From positions 1 through 7,030 of the forward strand of contig JAGHCC010000014.1 in the NCBI GenBank assembly GCA_021160685.1: a stretch of DNA of 7,030 nucleotides, given 5' to 3'. The notes under the pieces were generated by a model, which was not told where the DNA came from, searched no databases, and worked only from the letters and a program-made list of their open reading frames with translations. How positions within the stretch are numbered: the first letter of the stretch is position 1; the number at the start of each line of letters is the position of its first letter. Source of the stretch: Desulfobulbaceae bacterium (GTDB taxonomy: Bacteria > Desulfobacterota > Desulfobulbia > Desulfobulbales > SURF-16). Below, piece after piece: positions 1 to 6,440 of the stretch. The translations under genes and the position numbers were made by a program.

Positions 1-6
1 ACAGGC

Positions 7-1119
7 CTAAGTCGCCGGCACCGCACAAATCGTAATGAAAGCGAGCACGAGCGCGATGGCTGCCATGGCGATTCGCTGGCCAGTCGATTTACTGACGGTT
101 ATCGCAACCAGGCATTGCAGCATATAGTAAAAAGCAAAGGCCCGGGAGGCAATGGCAACGATCTCAAGGGTACTGGCCTCCCATGCCAGCACAATGGCGC
201 CGCTTCCCACCAACAATGTGCCCCACTTTTTTTTCATCTGCTTATGGGTTATTTCCTCCATGTTGCCGATGGCGGCAATGGTGTCCGCCACTGCGGCTGA
301 AAACTGGCTCAAGGCGGCAGCAATAACAAGAGGCGCAATCAGCAGGCTCGTCGCAACACCGGCCAGTTTAATGAGACTGTTGTCGTTATAATGGCCGTTC
401 AGGGTGTGCACCAGGGGCATTGCAACTGCAATAAAAACGAGGTAAACGCAGGTAGAAATGATCTGTGACAAGCGGGATGCTTTTACCCGAACACCGGCTT
501 CAAACTCATCGCCCAGATAACGGGGCGTCTCAAACCCCTGAACCACGATTAATGTTCCGGCAACGATCGTCAACATTTCCCAGGGAGTATGGGGCGAGGC
601 CTTGAACAGGCTGATGCAGGATGCCGACTTCCAGGCGACCCAATCGTAGTTGGCGAATCCGGCAATGAGCAATACGATGATCAGAAGCGTGATGTACAGA
701 GCCCATTTCTCCAATATGCCGAGAGCATCCAGACCCTTGGTCAATCCGATCAGCATGATGACCCCAATAACGCCGGTGGTCAAAATGTTTTCATTCAATT
801 CGGTGTCCAGGTTCAGGCTGCCCAACACAAAGGACGACAGGATATGGAGATAGAGGCAGACCGAAATGATATAAGCGGCCACAAGTGCAAAATCTGAAGC
901 CCGCTCAAGTGACAAGGTTACCTCGGACGGTTTACCCGCAAGAACCGGTTCGGCATGAACGATATTGTAACGAATCACACTTCCTATGGCATAGGCCAGG
1001 GCGCAAACGCCTGCCATGGCAGCCACCGAGTATGAGCCCATAGCCCCTGCAAGGATCGGTACGATGACAAGAAACCCACTTATTTTCTCAAAGAGAAAGA
1101 GAACTAAAGTTTCATGCAA
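7..1119 (-). CDS. APC-superfamily-like membrane permease (start uncertain)
   Basis: This is a 370-residue, very hydrophobic protein with about 10-11 likely membrane helices (roughly residues 13-28, 32-52, 75-100, 112-127, 137-156, 178-196, 218-240, 252-275, 300-315, 320-342 and 348-368). The segment VVQGFETPRYLGDEF (192-206) resembles the mid-protein GFE(T/S) region of amino acid/polyamine/organocation transporters. The general fold is therefore inferred as a secondary transporter of the inner membrane; the substrate cannot be told. The length is somewhat short for the superfamily. The first codon shown is TTG, with no Shine-Dalgarno near it. A strong AAAGGAGGT lies about 50 bases upstream (1168-1177), but no ATG, GTG or TTG in this frame follows it closely, and a stop at 1162-1164 closes the frame. 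Either the start is atypical or a frameshift has damaged the 5' end. The gene is divergent from the hydrolase at 1495. Confidence 0.75.
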   Translation of the reverse strand: MHETLVLFLFEKISGFLVIVPILAGAMGSYSVAAMAGVCALAYAIGSVIRYNIVHAEPVLAGKPSEVTLSLERASDFALVAAYIISVCLYLHILSSFVLGSLNLDTELNENILTTGVIGVIMLIGLTKGLDALGILEKWALYITLLIIVLLIAGFANYDWVAWKSASCISLFKASPHTPWEMLTIVAGTLIVVQGFETPRYLGDEFEAGVRVKASRLSQIISTCVYLVFIAVAMPLVHTLNGHYNDNSLIKLAGVATSLLIAPLVIAAALSQFSAAVADTIAAIGNMEEITHKQMKKKWGTLLVGSGAIVLAWEASTLEIVAIASRAFAFYYMLQCLVAITVSKSTGQRIAMAAIALVLAFITICAVPAT

Positions 1120-1167
1120 GTCAATCCGGCTGCTATCTGCAATAGTGTGTGCACAAAAGAATCAAAA

Positions 1168-1177
1168 ACCTCCTTTC
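1168..1177 (-). promoter_or_regulatory. Strong Shine-Dalgarno not matched to the permease frame
   Basis: The minus strand reads AAAGGAGGT here, a near-perfect anti-16S match. The nearest usable start codons downstream (TTG or GTG within 3-15 bases) lie in the two frames that are not the permease frame. One of them, beginning GTG CAC ACA, stops after 16 codons, just inside the permease N-terminus. The site therefore suggests the original start lay here and that the permease frame has since shifted, or that a short leader peptide precedes it. Confidence 0.5.
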
Positions 1178-1271
1178 TGAGGTATTGAGTAAACTAAAGT
1201 TGTAAGTATTCAGCAAAGCAACCGGGGTGAAGATACCGGCATTTATTTTAAAAGCAACAATAGAATTATAT

Positions 1272-1358
1272 CGTCATTCCGGCATGGTCTTAGCCGGAAT
1301 CCAGAAACTAGCCACACACTCCATCCTGGATCCCGGCTAAAAACATGCCAGGATGACG
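1272..1358. repeat. REP-like imperfect palindrome
   Basis: Two 33-base arms (1272-1304 and 1326-1358) are inverted copies of one another with 28 of 33 positions matching, around a 21-base loop. Both arms start CGTCAT on their own outer end and carry the cores GGCATG, TTAGCCGG and ATCCAG. This pattern (CGTCATxCCGGCATG...CCGGxATCCAG) is, from memory, a widespread dispersed intergenic repeat in Proteobacteria, mobilised in trans or spread as a small non-autonomous element. As RNA it would fold into a long stable hairpin on either strand, so it may also insulate the divergent genes or act as a bidirectional transcription stop. Confidence 0.85.
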
Positions 1359-1494
1359 AGCGCGAAGTTTTTTTGTCTATCCTGCTATTTTTGCGATATT
1401 TATGAGTAGTTCGCGGAAATTTTGTTACTTAGAAGCTATATATCCTTAGTTTTCCCTCTCGTAAAAACGTAAAAAATTCACTATTCTGTCAAAC

Positions 1495-3924
1495 ATGCAT
1501 AGGCAACACAAAACCTGGTGGCGAGGAATAGCGTTTACCGTGCTCGCGGCCGCTACATTAGCGGGCATCTTCACTGCATGGCAAACCGGACAGTTATGCG
1601 AATACGCATCCGCGGCTACTGTATTTAAGCAGGACGAGGAAGCCCGGCAACAACGCCTGGCAGCGACATTCCACATGGATGTGCTCGGCCGGATGGAGCG
1701 GGCCATCAATGAAACCATTGCATCAGGAAGTATTCCCGGTGGGGTTCTTTGGGTTGAGCGAAACAGCGTCGATTTCGTAAGTGCTTATGGTTACCGCGCA
1801 TTGGTTCCCCAGCGTGAAATAATGACACGTGATACCATTTTTGATATCGCATCGTTGACGAAAGTGGTCGCGACAACGCCCGCCGTGATGAAGTTGGTTG
1901 AGCAGGAAAAAATCAACCTCAGCGATACTGCTCAAAAATTCATCCCGGAGTTCAGCGGCAACGGAAAAGAAAACATCACGATTCGACAGCTTCTGACTCA
2001 CACGTCCGGTTTACGCCCGGATATCAGCACACGCCCTGCCTGGTCTGGTTACGATACCGCCATTAAGATGGCCAGCATCGAAAAAGTATATAAAAAGCCG
2101 GGCACGGATTTTCGCTACAGCGATATCAATTTCTTCATTCTGGCTGAGGTGGTTCATCGAGTAAGCGGTCAACGGATTGAAGAGTTTGTCCAGAAGGAGA
2201 TTTATCGGCCGTTGAAAATGAAAGACACCGGTTTTCTTCCACATCCATCCAAATACAAGCGCATCGCGCCGACAGAACCCAAAAACGGCAATATGTTGCG
2301 CGGAACGGTGCATGATCCGACGGCGCGATACATGGGCGGCGTGGCCGGGCATTCCGGGGTATTCTCAACCATCGATGATCTGGCGCGGTATTGTCGTATG
2401 CTTTTAAACGAGGGCGAGCTTGACGGAACTCGCGTGCTTAATGCTGACACAGTGCGATTGATGACTTCCGTTCAGAGTCCCGACGCTGTCGAGGAACGGC
2501 GGGGCCTGGGTTGGGATATAGATTCGGGTTACAGCCGCCCGCGCGGCAAGTATTTTCCAATCGGTTCGTACGGACACACCGGCTTCACTGGCACGAGTTT
2601 GTGGATCGATCCGTTCTCACAAACGTTTTGGATTTTCTTGAGCAACAGGTTGCATCCCGATGGACGTGGAAATGTTCTCCCCCTTCAAGCCGAGCTGGCC
2701 GACCTTGCAGCGTTGGCCGTCACGGGTTTTGATTTTACCAGTGTGGAAGGCGCACTCCCACCGCGTGCTTTAAAAAAGACAAAAGCGACGGTTGAAAAAA
2801 CAGAGGTGTTCAACGGAATCGATATGCTGAGCAAAGACAACTTTGCACCACTGCACGGATTGAAGATTGGTTTGATCACGAACCACACGGGGCGCGATTG
2901 CAACGGGTCGCCGACAATCGACCTGTTGCACCAGGCGAGCAACGTGGATCTGGTGGCGCTGTTTAGCCCTGAACACGGGATTCGCGGTGAAATCGATGCC
3001 TACGTAGACGATGGGGTGGACGAAAAAACAGGGCTGCCGATTTACAGTTTGTATGGCAAGCGCCGCGCCCCGTTGTCGAAACAGCTTGAAGGGTTGGATG
3101 CGTTGGTGTTCGACATTCAGGACATTGGTTGCCGATTCTATACCTACATTTCCACTATGGGAAATTGCATGGAGGCCGCCGCGCAATCTGATGTGAAGTT
3201 CATTGTACTTGATCGATTGAATCCGATTACAGGTTCGATGGTCGCCGGGCCGGTGCTCGATGGCAAAACGGACTTTGTTGGCTGGCACGCGATCCCTGTT
3301 CGCCATGGAATGACGGTGGGCGAACTCGCACGATTATTTAATGAAGAGAAAAACATAGGCGTTGATCTCGAAGTGATTAGACTCAGCGGTTGGAGGCGCG
3401 ACATGTGGCTCGATGAAACAACCATTCCCTGGATTAACACCTCGCCAAACATGCGCAGCCTCACCCAGGCTGATCTTTATCCCGGCGTTGGTTTACTGGA
3501 GACGACTCACCTGTCAGTGGGCCGTGGGACCGACACACCGTTTGAATTATTTGGCGCGCCTTACGTCGACGGCAAATTACTCGCCCAACGAATGAACGCG
3601 TTTGGAATTCGTGGTGTACGTTTTGATCCGATCGTGTTCACTCCCAGTGCAAGTAAATTCAAAAATCAGCAATGCGAGGGAGTTCGAATCACACTCACAG
3701 ATCGCGACCGTTGTGACGTGATTAATATCGGCATCGCCGGAGCACTGACATTGAATGAAATATATGGGGATAAGTTCGGACTCAATCGATTCAAGGGATT
3801 ATTGAAACAGGAAGCGACCATGGAGGCGATTCGGGCGGACAGATCCGTCAACGAAATTCGTAAATTGTGGGAGTCCGGCCTCAGACGCTATACCGACCGG
3901 CGACAACAGTATTTGATCTATTAG
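1495..3924 (+). CDS. Exported serine hydrolase (AmiE-like) fused to exo-beta-N-acetylmuramidase NamZ (DUF1343/GH171)
   Basis: This 809-residue protein has two domains. Residues 1-40 form a signal peptide or membrane anchor: a basic start, a hydrophobic run at 11-28, and ASA at 38-40. This supports the ATG at 1495 although no good ribosome site is seen. Residues about 60-410 are a beta-lactamase-fold hydrolase (PF00144 type) with SLTK at 120-123 (nucleophile S120, K123), YSD at 208-210, and HTGFTG at 361-366 in the KTG-box place. Residues about 437-805 match DUF1343/NamZ: LITNHTG (460-466), SPEHGIRG (491-498), FDIQDIGCRFYTYIS (539-553), VLDRLNP (571-577; usually DRPNP), PVRHGMTVGELARLFN (601-616), SPNM (650-653) and GRGTDTPFELFGAPY (676-690). 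In Bacillus subtilis the muropeptide amidase AmiE and NamZ are encoded by neighbouring genes. The fusion would strip peptide from, and then release, terminal MurNAc in the periplasm. The N-domain could instead be an esterase or D,D-peptidase. Confidence 0.93.
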   Translation: MHRQHKTWWRGIAFTVLAAATLAGIFTAWQTGQLCEYASAATVFKQDEEARQQRLAATFHMDVLGRMERAINETIASGSIPGGVLWVERNSVDFVSAYGYRALVPQREIMTRDTIFDIASLTKVVATTPAVMKLVEQEKINLSDTAQKFIPEFSGNGKENITIRQLLTHTSGLRPDISTRPAWSGYDTAIKMASIEKVYKKPGTDFRYSDINFFILAEVVHRVSGQRIEEFVQKEIYRPLKMKDTGFLPHPSKYKRIAPTEPKNGNMLRGTVHDPTARYMGGVAGHSGVFSTIDDLARYCRMLLNEGELDGTRVLNADTVRLMTSVQSPDAVEERRGLGWDIDSGYSRPRGKYFPIGSYGHTGFTGTSLWIDPFSQTFWIFLSNRLHPDGRGNVLPLQAELADLAALAVTGFDFTSVEGALPPRALKKTKATVEKTEVFNGIDMLSKDNFAPLHGLKIGLITNHTGRDCNGSPTIDLLHQASNVDLVALFSPEHGIRGEIDAYVDDGVDEKTGLPIYSLYGKRRAPLSKQLEGLDALVFDIQDIGCRFYTYISTMGNCMEAAAQSDVKFIVLDRLNPITGSMVAGPVLDGKTDFVGWHAIPVRHGMTVGELARLFNEEKNIGVDLEVIRLSGWRRDMWLDETTIPWINTSPNMRSLTQADLYPGVGLLETTHLSVGRGTDTPFELFGAPYVDGKLLAQRMNAFGIRGVRFDPIVFTPSASKFKNQQCEGVRITLTDRDRCDVINIGIAGALTLNEIYGDKFGLNRFKGLLKQEATMEAIRADRSVNEIRKLWESGLRRYTDRRQQYLIY

Positions 3925-3976
3925 CAATTAATGATGACAAACTTCCCAATTTCTTTCTGAATATTTTGGCAAAAGT

Positions 3977-4001
3977 CTGTTTTGAACAGCTATTGTATAA
4001 T
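3977..4001 (+). promoter_or_regulatory. Candidate promoter with overlapping palindrome
   Basis: A perfect TATAAT hexamer sits at 3996-4001, about 62 bases before the ATG at 4064. The matching -35 is poor: TTGGCA at 3966-3971 is too far (24-base gap) and nothing good lies at 17. Just upstream of the hexamer, CTGTT-TTG-AACAG (3977-3989) is a perfect 13-base palindrome lying where a regulator would cover the spacer. A regulated promoter for the 4064 gene is an inference from these two signals. Confidence 0.35.
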
Positions 4002-4063
4002 TTCCGAATTGTGCTAATGATAAAAATTATACCTTTTAACCTCTCAACACAGGAGATTTTACT

Positions 4064-4948
4064 ATGAAAAATACCATTTTTTTCCTACTTTTTATTGCAG
4101 TTTCTTTTGTTTCTAATCCTTCATTGGCACGGCAACAACTTCCTTCCGGCGATGAACTTATAGTCGGCTACTATGGTCGGCCTGGCGCTGCTTCACTGGG
4201 TGTGCTCGGTCAATATACAATTGAAGAGCTCATTCCAAAAATAAAAGCAAAAGCTGATGAATACGATCAAATTACTGAGAATAAAAAGGTAACTCCGGCA
4301 TTCCATTTAATTTATGGTTTGGCAAGTAGCGATCCAGGGCGAAAAAAAGATTATATTCTTCCTCTATCAGACAAAAAGTTGATGGAATATATCAATGCAG
4401 CACAAGACAAGGGGTTTGCAGTCATTATAGATTTACAACTGGGAAGCCTCACTCCAGCAGAAGCCGTTAAACCTGTTCTCAAGTATCTTAAATATAACAA
4501 CGTGCACTTAGCTATTGATCCTGAATTTGAGGTGAAGGGCCTGGATGTGCGCCCAGGCAAGGTGGTCGGACACATCTCAGGTGAGGAGATTAATCAGGTG
4601 CAAGCTGCCATGACTGACTATCTGAAGGAGAACGGTATTAATGAAAACAAAATACTAATTGTGCATATGTTTAGAAAAAGCATGGTCGTTGAAGGTGAAG
4701 ACGCAGTTAATAAGTATGACAAAATTGATTTAATAATGAATTTAGATGGCCACGGATCGCCAAAATTAAAAGTGGACATCTATAACAATTTATATACAGC
4801 AGATATTTCATCTCAAATTGCTGGTGGTTTTAAACTTTTTTTTAATGAAGACAAGCCTTCAATGCTGACTCCAAAGCAAGTCTTGGGAATAGAGCCTGTG
4901 GGCAAAACTAGAATTAAAGAACCACCTAAATACATTAACTATCAATGA
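4064..4948 (+). CDS. Uncharacterised secreted protein, probable TIM-barrel fold
   Basis: This is a 294-residue protein with a clear signal peptide (MKNTIFFLLFIAVSFVSNPSLA, hydrophobic 5-17, cleavage likely after A22). AGGAG at 4051-4055, 8 bases before the ATG, fixes the start. I do not recognise the family. The mature part alternates short hydrophobic strands with helices: ELIVGYYG (31-38), VTPAFHLIYG (76-85), FAVIIDLQLG (118-127), VHLAIDPEF (147-155), KILIVHMF (196-203), IDLIMNLDGHG (221-231) and GGFKLFF (254-260). Polar residues that could line a barrel mouth end several strands (D123, D152, E154, H201, D228, H230). That pattern fits a glycosidase-like (beta/alpha)8 barrel, with E154 as a candidate acid; this is inference only. 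The gene looks more AT-rich than its left neighbour, suggesting a different history. It is transcribed alone and faces the SH3b gene. Confidence 0.85.
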   Translation: MKNTIFFLLFIAVSFVSNPSLARQQLPSGDELIVGYYGRPGAASLGVLGQYTIEELIPKIKAKADEYDQITENKKVTPAFHLIYGLASSDPGRKKDYILPLSDKKLMEYINAAQDKGFAVIIDLQLGSLTPAEAVKPVLKYLKYNNVHLAIDPEFEVKGLDVRPGKVVGHISGEEINQVQAAMTDYLKENGINENKILIVHMFRKSMVVEGEDAVNKYDKIDLIMNLDGHGSPKLKVDIYNNLYTADISSQIAGGFKLFFNEDKPSMLTPKQVLGIEPVGKTRIKEPPKYINYQ

Positions 4949-4983
4949 AAATAAATAATGCCGAATATTTACGATAAAAAAAC

Positions 4984-5352
4984 TCAGATGCCTGGTTTTT
5001 CGCAGCTTCCTTCAGCAAGGAAACGACCCGATACCCAGCCATTGATTCCCTGATACTCAATATGACACCATCTCGGATGGTCTTTTTTTGCTGCTGCCTG
5101 CTCCTTCTTTGACAGATTCGTATATTCATCCATGCTCAGCCCGCCTATGCAGCCAAGATTTTTGACGCAGTCTGCGCCCGGCGGGATCTCACCCAGTTTT
5201 TCTGCATGGGGATCAGCCTTGCTGCGAATGTTCAATACGTCATTGGCGGCGACACCATGCACACGGTAATAGTCAGGGCCGTCTGCTTCTGCCATAGCTA
5301 AGCCTGATGCAGCAATCAACAGGGGGAAAATCAGTTTCAATATTGTTTTCAT
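4984..5352 (-). CDS. Small secreted SH3b-domain protein
   Basis: This is a 122-residue protein with a signal peptide (MKTILKLIFPLLIAASGLAMA, cleavage likely after A21). An in-frame ATG 33 bases upstream (5383-5385) would place charged residues before the signal peptide and has no ribosome site, so the inner start at 5350-5352 is preferred. Residues 39-63 (VLNIRSKADPHAEKLGEIPPGADCV) and 94-113 (RWCHIEYQGINGWVSGRFLA) are the two halves of a bacterial SH3-like (SH3b) fold. Between them lies a roughly 30-residue polar insert rich in Lys, Glu and Ala. Four cysteines (62, 68, 96, 117) could form two disulfides in the periplasm. SH3b domains commonly bind cell-wall peptides, but a single-domain protein like this has no assigned role. 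It is convergent with the 4064 gene, separated by 35 bases with no clear terminator hairpin. Confidence 0.82.
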   Translation of the reverse strand: MKTILKLIFPLLIAASGLAMAEADGPDYYRVHGVAANDVLNIRSKADPHAEKLGEIPPGADCVKNLGCIGGLSMDEYTNLSKKEQAAAKKDHPRWCHIEYQGINGWVSGRFLAEGSCEKPGI

Positions 5353-5372
5353 CGTTTTGTCTCGTTCAATGA

Positions 5373-5396
5373 TCTCAGAATGCATATATACTGAGA
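5373..5396 (-). promoter_or_regulatory. Inverted repeat over candidate -10 region of the SH3b gene
   Basis: TCTCAG (5373-5378) and CTGAGA (5391-5396) form an inverted repeat around a 12-base AT-rich spacer. On the minus strand the spacer reads as an alternating TA run that could be the -10 element, about 33-38 bases upstream of the start at 5352. Any -35 element would fall in the end of the adjacent MITE-like element (5407 onward). Operator function is inferred from position and symmetry only. Confidence 0.3.
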
Positions 5397-5406
5397 ATCA
5401 GGTATC

Positions 5407-5594
5407 TTAGGACTTGAGACGAAATAAACTTTACAATATTGCGCAGGATTTTTGTCCATAATCAAGGCGCACAAACAGGCGCATAGCTCAGTTATGTAAC
5501 TGTTTGTGCAACGCAGAGTATGGGCAGGTAAGCGAGTTTGCGAGACTCCGAAAAGACAAGCAAGATGTAAAGTTTATTAGGGAACAAGTCCTTA
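5407..5594. mobile_element. MITE-like element with 26-bp terminal inverted repeats
   Basis: Ends at 5409-5434 and 5567-5592 are inverted copies: AGGACTTG, a 7-base variable stretch, then ATAAACTTTAC, matching at 21 of 26 positions. The interior (about 130 bases) has no ORF and no transposase. It holds a 10-base inverted repeat GCACAAACAG/CTGTTTGTGC (5469-5478 and 5500-5509) and a perfect palindrome CAGTTA-TG-TAACTG (5489-5502) that shares bases with its right arm. Size, lack of coding capacity and terminal repeats fit a non-autonomous miniature element. The flanks read TTA on the left and TTAA on the right, so a TA-type target duplication is possible but not proven. It lies between two divergent starts and may supply promoter parts to either. 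Confidence 0.72.
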
Positions 5595-5667
5595 AAAAAA
5601 GATGCACACATTATTCTATTCATACTCCTATACCCGGGACAGGTAAACACAAACGAAGAAAAATGAA

Positions 5668-6012
5668 ATGAAGATCGCTACAATATTTTTAACATTGATC
5701 GTGTCCTTGTCAACGGCCGGCGGCCTCTTCGCACAAGGATCGGTGCTGAACCTGCAGGATCTGATCGGGGTCAAAGGGCGTCACGCCGAGGGTCAGATGG
5801 AACGCCGCGGGTACAGCTGGGTTCGCACCGACAAGTCAGACAACAGTGCCTATAGCTATTGGCGGGATAATCGGAGCGGAAGATGCGTAACCGTTCGCAC
5901 AACCCAAGGTCGCTATGCGTCCATCGTGTACACCTCCGACTTCGACTGTAAGCAGGGCGGTCAGGGTGGTAAGGATGCCGCCCGTCGCGAAGTTGACAAC
6001 TTCAGCAACTGA
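5668..6012 (+). CDS. Small secreted protein with conserved CVTVRT...GRYASIV core
   Basis: This is a 114-residue protein with a signal peptide (residues 1-22, ending GLFA, cleaved before Q23). The mature protein starts with a probable helix (LNLQDLIGVKGRHAEGQMERRGYSWVR, 27-53). A strand-rich part follows: SAYSYWRDNRSGRCVTVRT (60-78) and GRYASIVYTSDFDC (81-94). C73 and C94 could form a disulfide. The tail (95-114) is Gly-rich and then charged, and looks disordered. I recall similar short exported proteins in Proteobacteria, all without known function. The ribosome site is weak (GAAG about 10 bases before the ATG), and an out-of-frame ATG overlaps at 5663. The right end of the MITE-like element lies about 75 bases upstream. 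The last 14 codons and the 3' flank are repeated at 6556-6658. Confidence 0.78.
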   Translation: MKIATIFLTLIVSLSTAGGLFAQGSVLNLQDLIGVKGRHAEGQMERRGYSWVRTDKSDNSAYSYWRDNRSGRCVTVRTTQGRYASIVYTSDFDCKQGGQGGKDAARREVDNFSN

Positions 6013-6074
6013 CCCCGGATCGGGAAAAATCCCCATTGCAACATGCCAGGTCGAAAGGCCGGGTTTTCTCTACC
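5971..6074 (+). repeat. Direct repeat, copy 1 (gene tail plus 3' flank)
   Basis: This 104-base segment covers the last 14 codons including the stop of the secreted-protein gene and about 62 bases beyond. It recurs at 6556-6658 with about 8 substitutions and one single-base indel, near 91% identity by hand alignment. Similarity stops sharply at both edges. Confidence 0.9.
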
Positions 6075-6247
6075 ATAGAAACCTTATAACTCGCATACTC
6101 AGCTGCGGTAATGATAATAGAGCTATTTAAAATATTTTTTTGATTCGCTATCAGTTTTTTAGCGAATATAAGTGTTTTTTCGCCGGTCTCATATATCTCC
6201 ACTTCTATCATTTGTGTACTTTCTGTTTTAAAATGTGTAACTTCCAT
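6002..6247 (-). CDS. Possible small gene, unrecognised, 3' end antisense to repeat copy 1
   Basis: This is an 81-residue ORF starting ATG at 6245-6247 with a good Shine-Dalgarno on the minus strand (AAGGGG, 6253-6258, 5 bases away). Residues 1-58 (MEVTHFKTESTQMIEVEIYE...) look like a normal mixed soluble peptide and lie in unique DNA. From about residue 59 the frame runs antisense through the direct repeat and ends 11 bases inside the convergent 5668 gene. The C-terminal 23 residues are therefore probably not original, and the gene is likely truncated by the repeat junction. A hairpin at 6143-6167 lies inside the frame. I recognise no family and see no signal peptide or membrane segment. Confidence 0.4.
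   Translation of the reverse strand: MEVTHFKTESTQMIEVEIYETGEKTLIFAKKLIANQKNILNSSIIITAAEYASYKVSMVEKTRPFDLACCNGDFSRSGVSC
6046..6070 (+). terminator. Probable rho-independent terminator of the 5668 gene
   Basis: About 34 bases after the stop codon, GGTC-GAAA-GGCC (6049-6060) forms a 4-bp stem closed by a GNRA tetraloop. It is extended across one mismatch by CC (6046-6047) and GG (6062-6063), and followed by TTTTCTC. The stem is short, so efficiency is uncertain. The repeat copy at 6631-6655 keeps the loop but loses stem pairs. Confidence 0.45.
6143..6167. repeat. Perfect 8-bp inverted repeat with T-rich loop
   Basis: ATTCGCTA (6143-6150) and TAGCGAAT (6160-6167) pair perfectly around a 9-base loop rich in T. 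A T6 run follows 8 bases later on the plus strand (6175-6180), too far for a classic terminator. It could be a backup stop for plus-strand transcripts from the 5668 gene. Confidence 0.4.
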
Positions 6248-6286
6248 ATTTTCCCCTTTTAAATTACTTCCACTTACCTACACCCT

Positions 6287-6325
6287 GCCCACTTAAGGGC
6301 AGCGGTGACTCACCAGTGCGTTTTT
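6287..6325 (+). repeat. Clustered small palindromes followed by T5
   Basis: GCCC (6287-6290) pairs with GGGC (6297-6300). Immediately after lies the 11-base palindrome GGTGACTCACC (6304-6314), with outer pairs GCA/TGC and a following TTTTT (6321-6325). On the plus strand this reads as a weak terminator. On the minus strand it lies in the upstream region of the 6247 ORF, where it could be an operator. No decision is possible from sequence alone. Confidence 0.3.
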
Positions 6326-6440
6326 AAGTATGCAAAAAATATGACCCAAACAACTGGTTATATCTTTTTATTTTTTATCTCATCGATATAACACATTATT
6401 TTTTTGCCATATCAACAATAGAGGACTTCCCCCCCCTGAC

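Larger units (their letters stand above)
1120..1494. other. Divergent intergenic region without a gene
   Basis: This 375-base gap separates the leftward permease from the rightward hydrolase, so promoters for both must lie here or nearby. I find no ORF worth calling. It contains the permease-side Shine-Dalgarno (1168-1177) and the REP-like palindrome (1272-1358). The right part (1360-1494) is AT-rich. It offers only weak sigma-70-like pairs, such as TTGTCT at 1373 with an AT-rich hexamer about 16-18 bases on, which I do not call as a promoter. No clear ribosome binding site precedes the ATG at 1495. Confidence 0.6.

Noticed and set aside
589..897. 102-codon plus-strand ORF
   Set aside because: Antisense to permease helices; its Gln/Asp-rich text is what reversed membrane codons give.
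1529..1600. Lipoprotein signal at Cys35 of the hydrolase fusion
   Set aside because: The residues before Cys are G-Q-L, not a lipobox (needs Gly/Ala/Ser just before Cys).
1446..1718. 90-codon minus-strand ORF overlapping the hydrolase start
   Set aside because: Overlaps the signal peptide coding region of the fusion protein; composition looks like a reverse-frame artefact.
2770..3306. 178-codon minus-strand ORF
   Set aside because: Fully antisense to the well-supported NamZ domain; no ribosome site, signal or domain features.
3977..3989. LexA/SOS box
   Set aside because: Only 7 bases separate CTG and CAG; the proteobacterial box needs 10, and the other half-site bases do not fit.
5383..5385. 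Upstream ATG for the SH3b protein
   Set aside because: Would add 11 charged residues ahead of the signal peptide and lacks a ribosome site; the start at 5352 is better.
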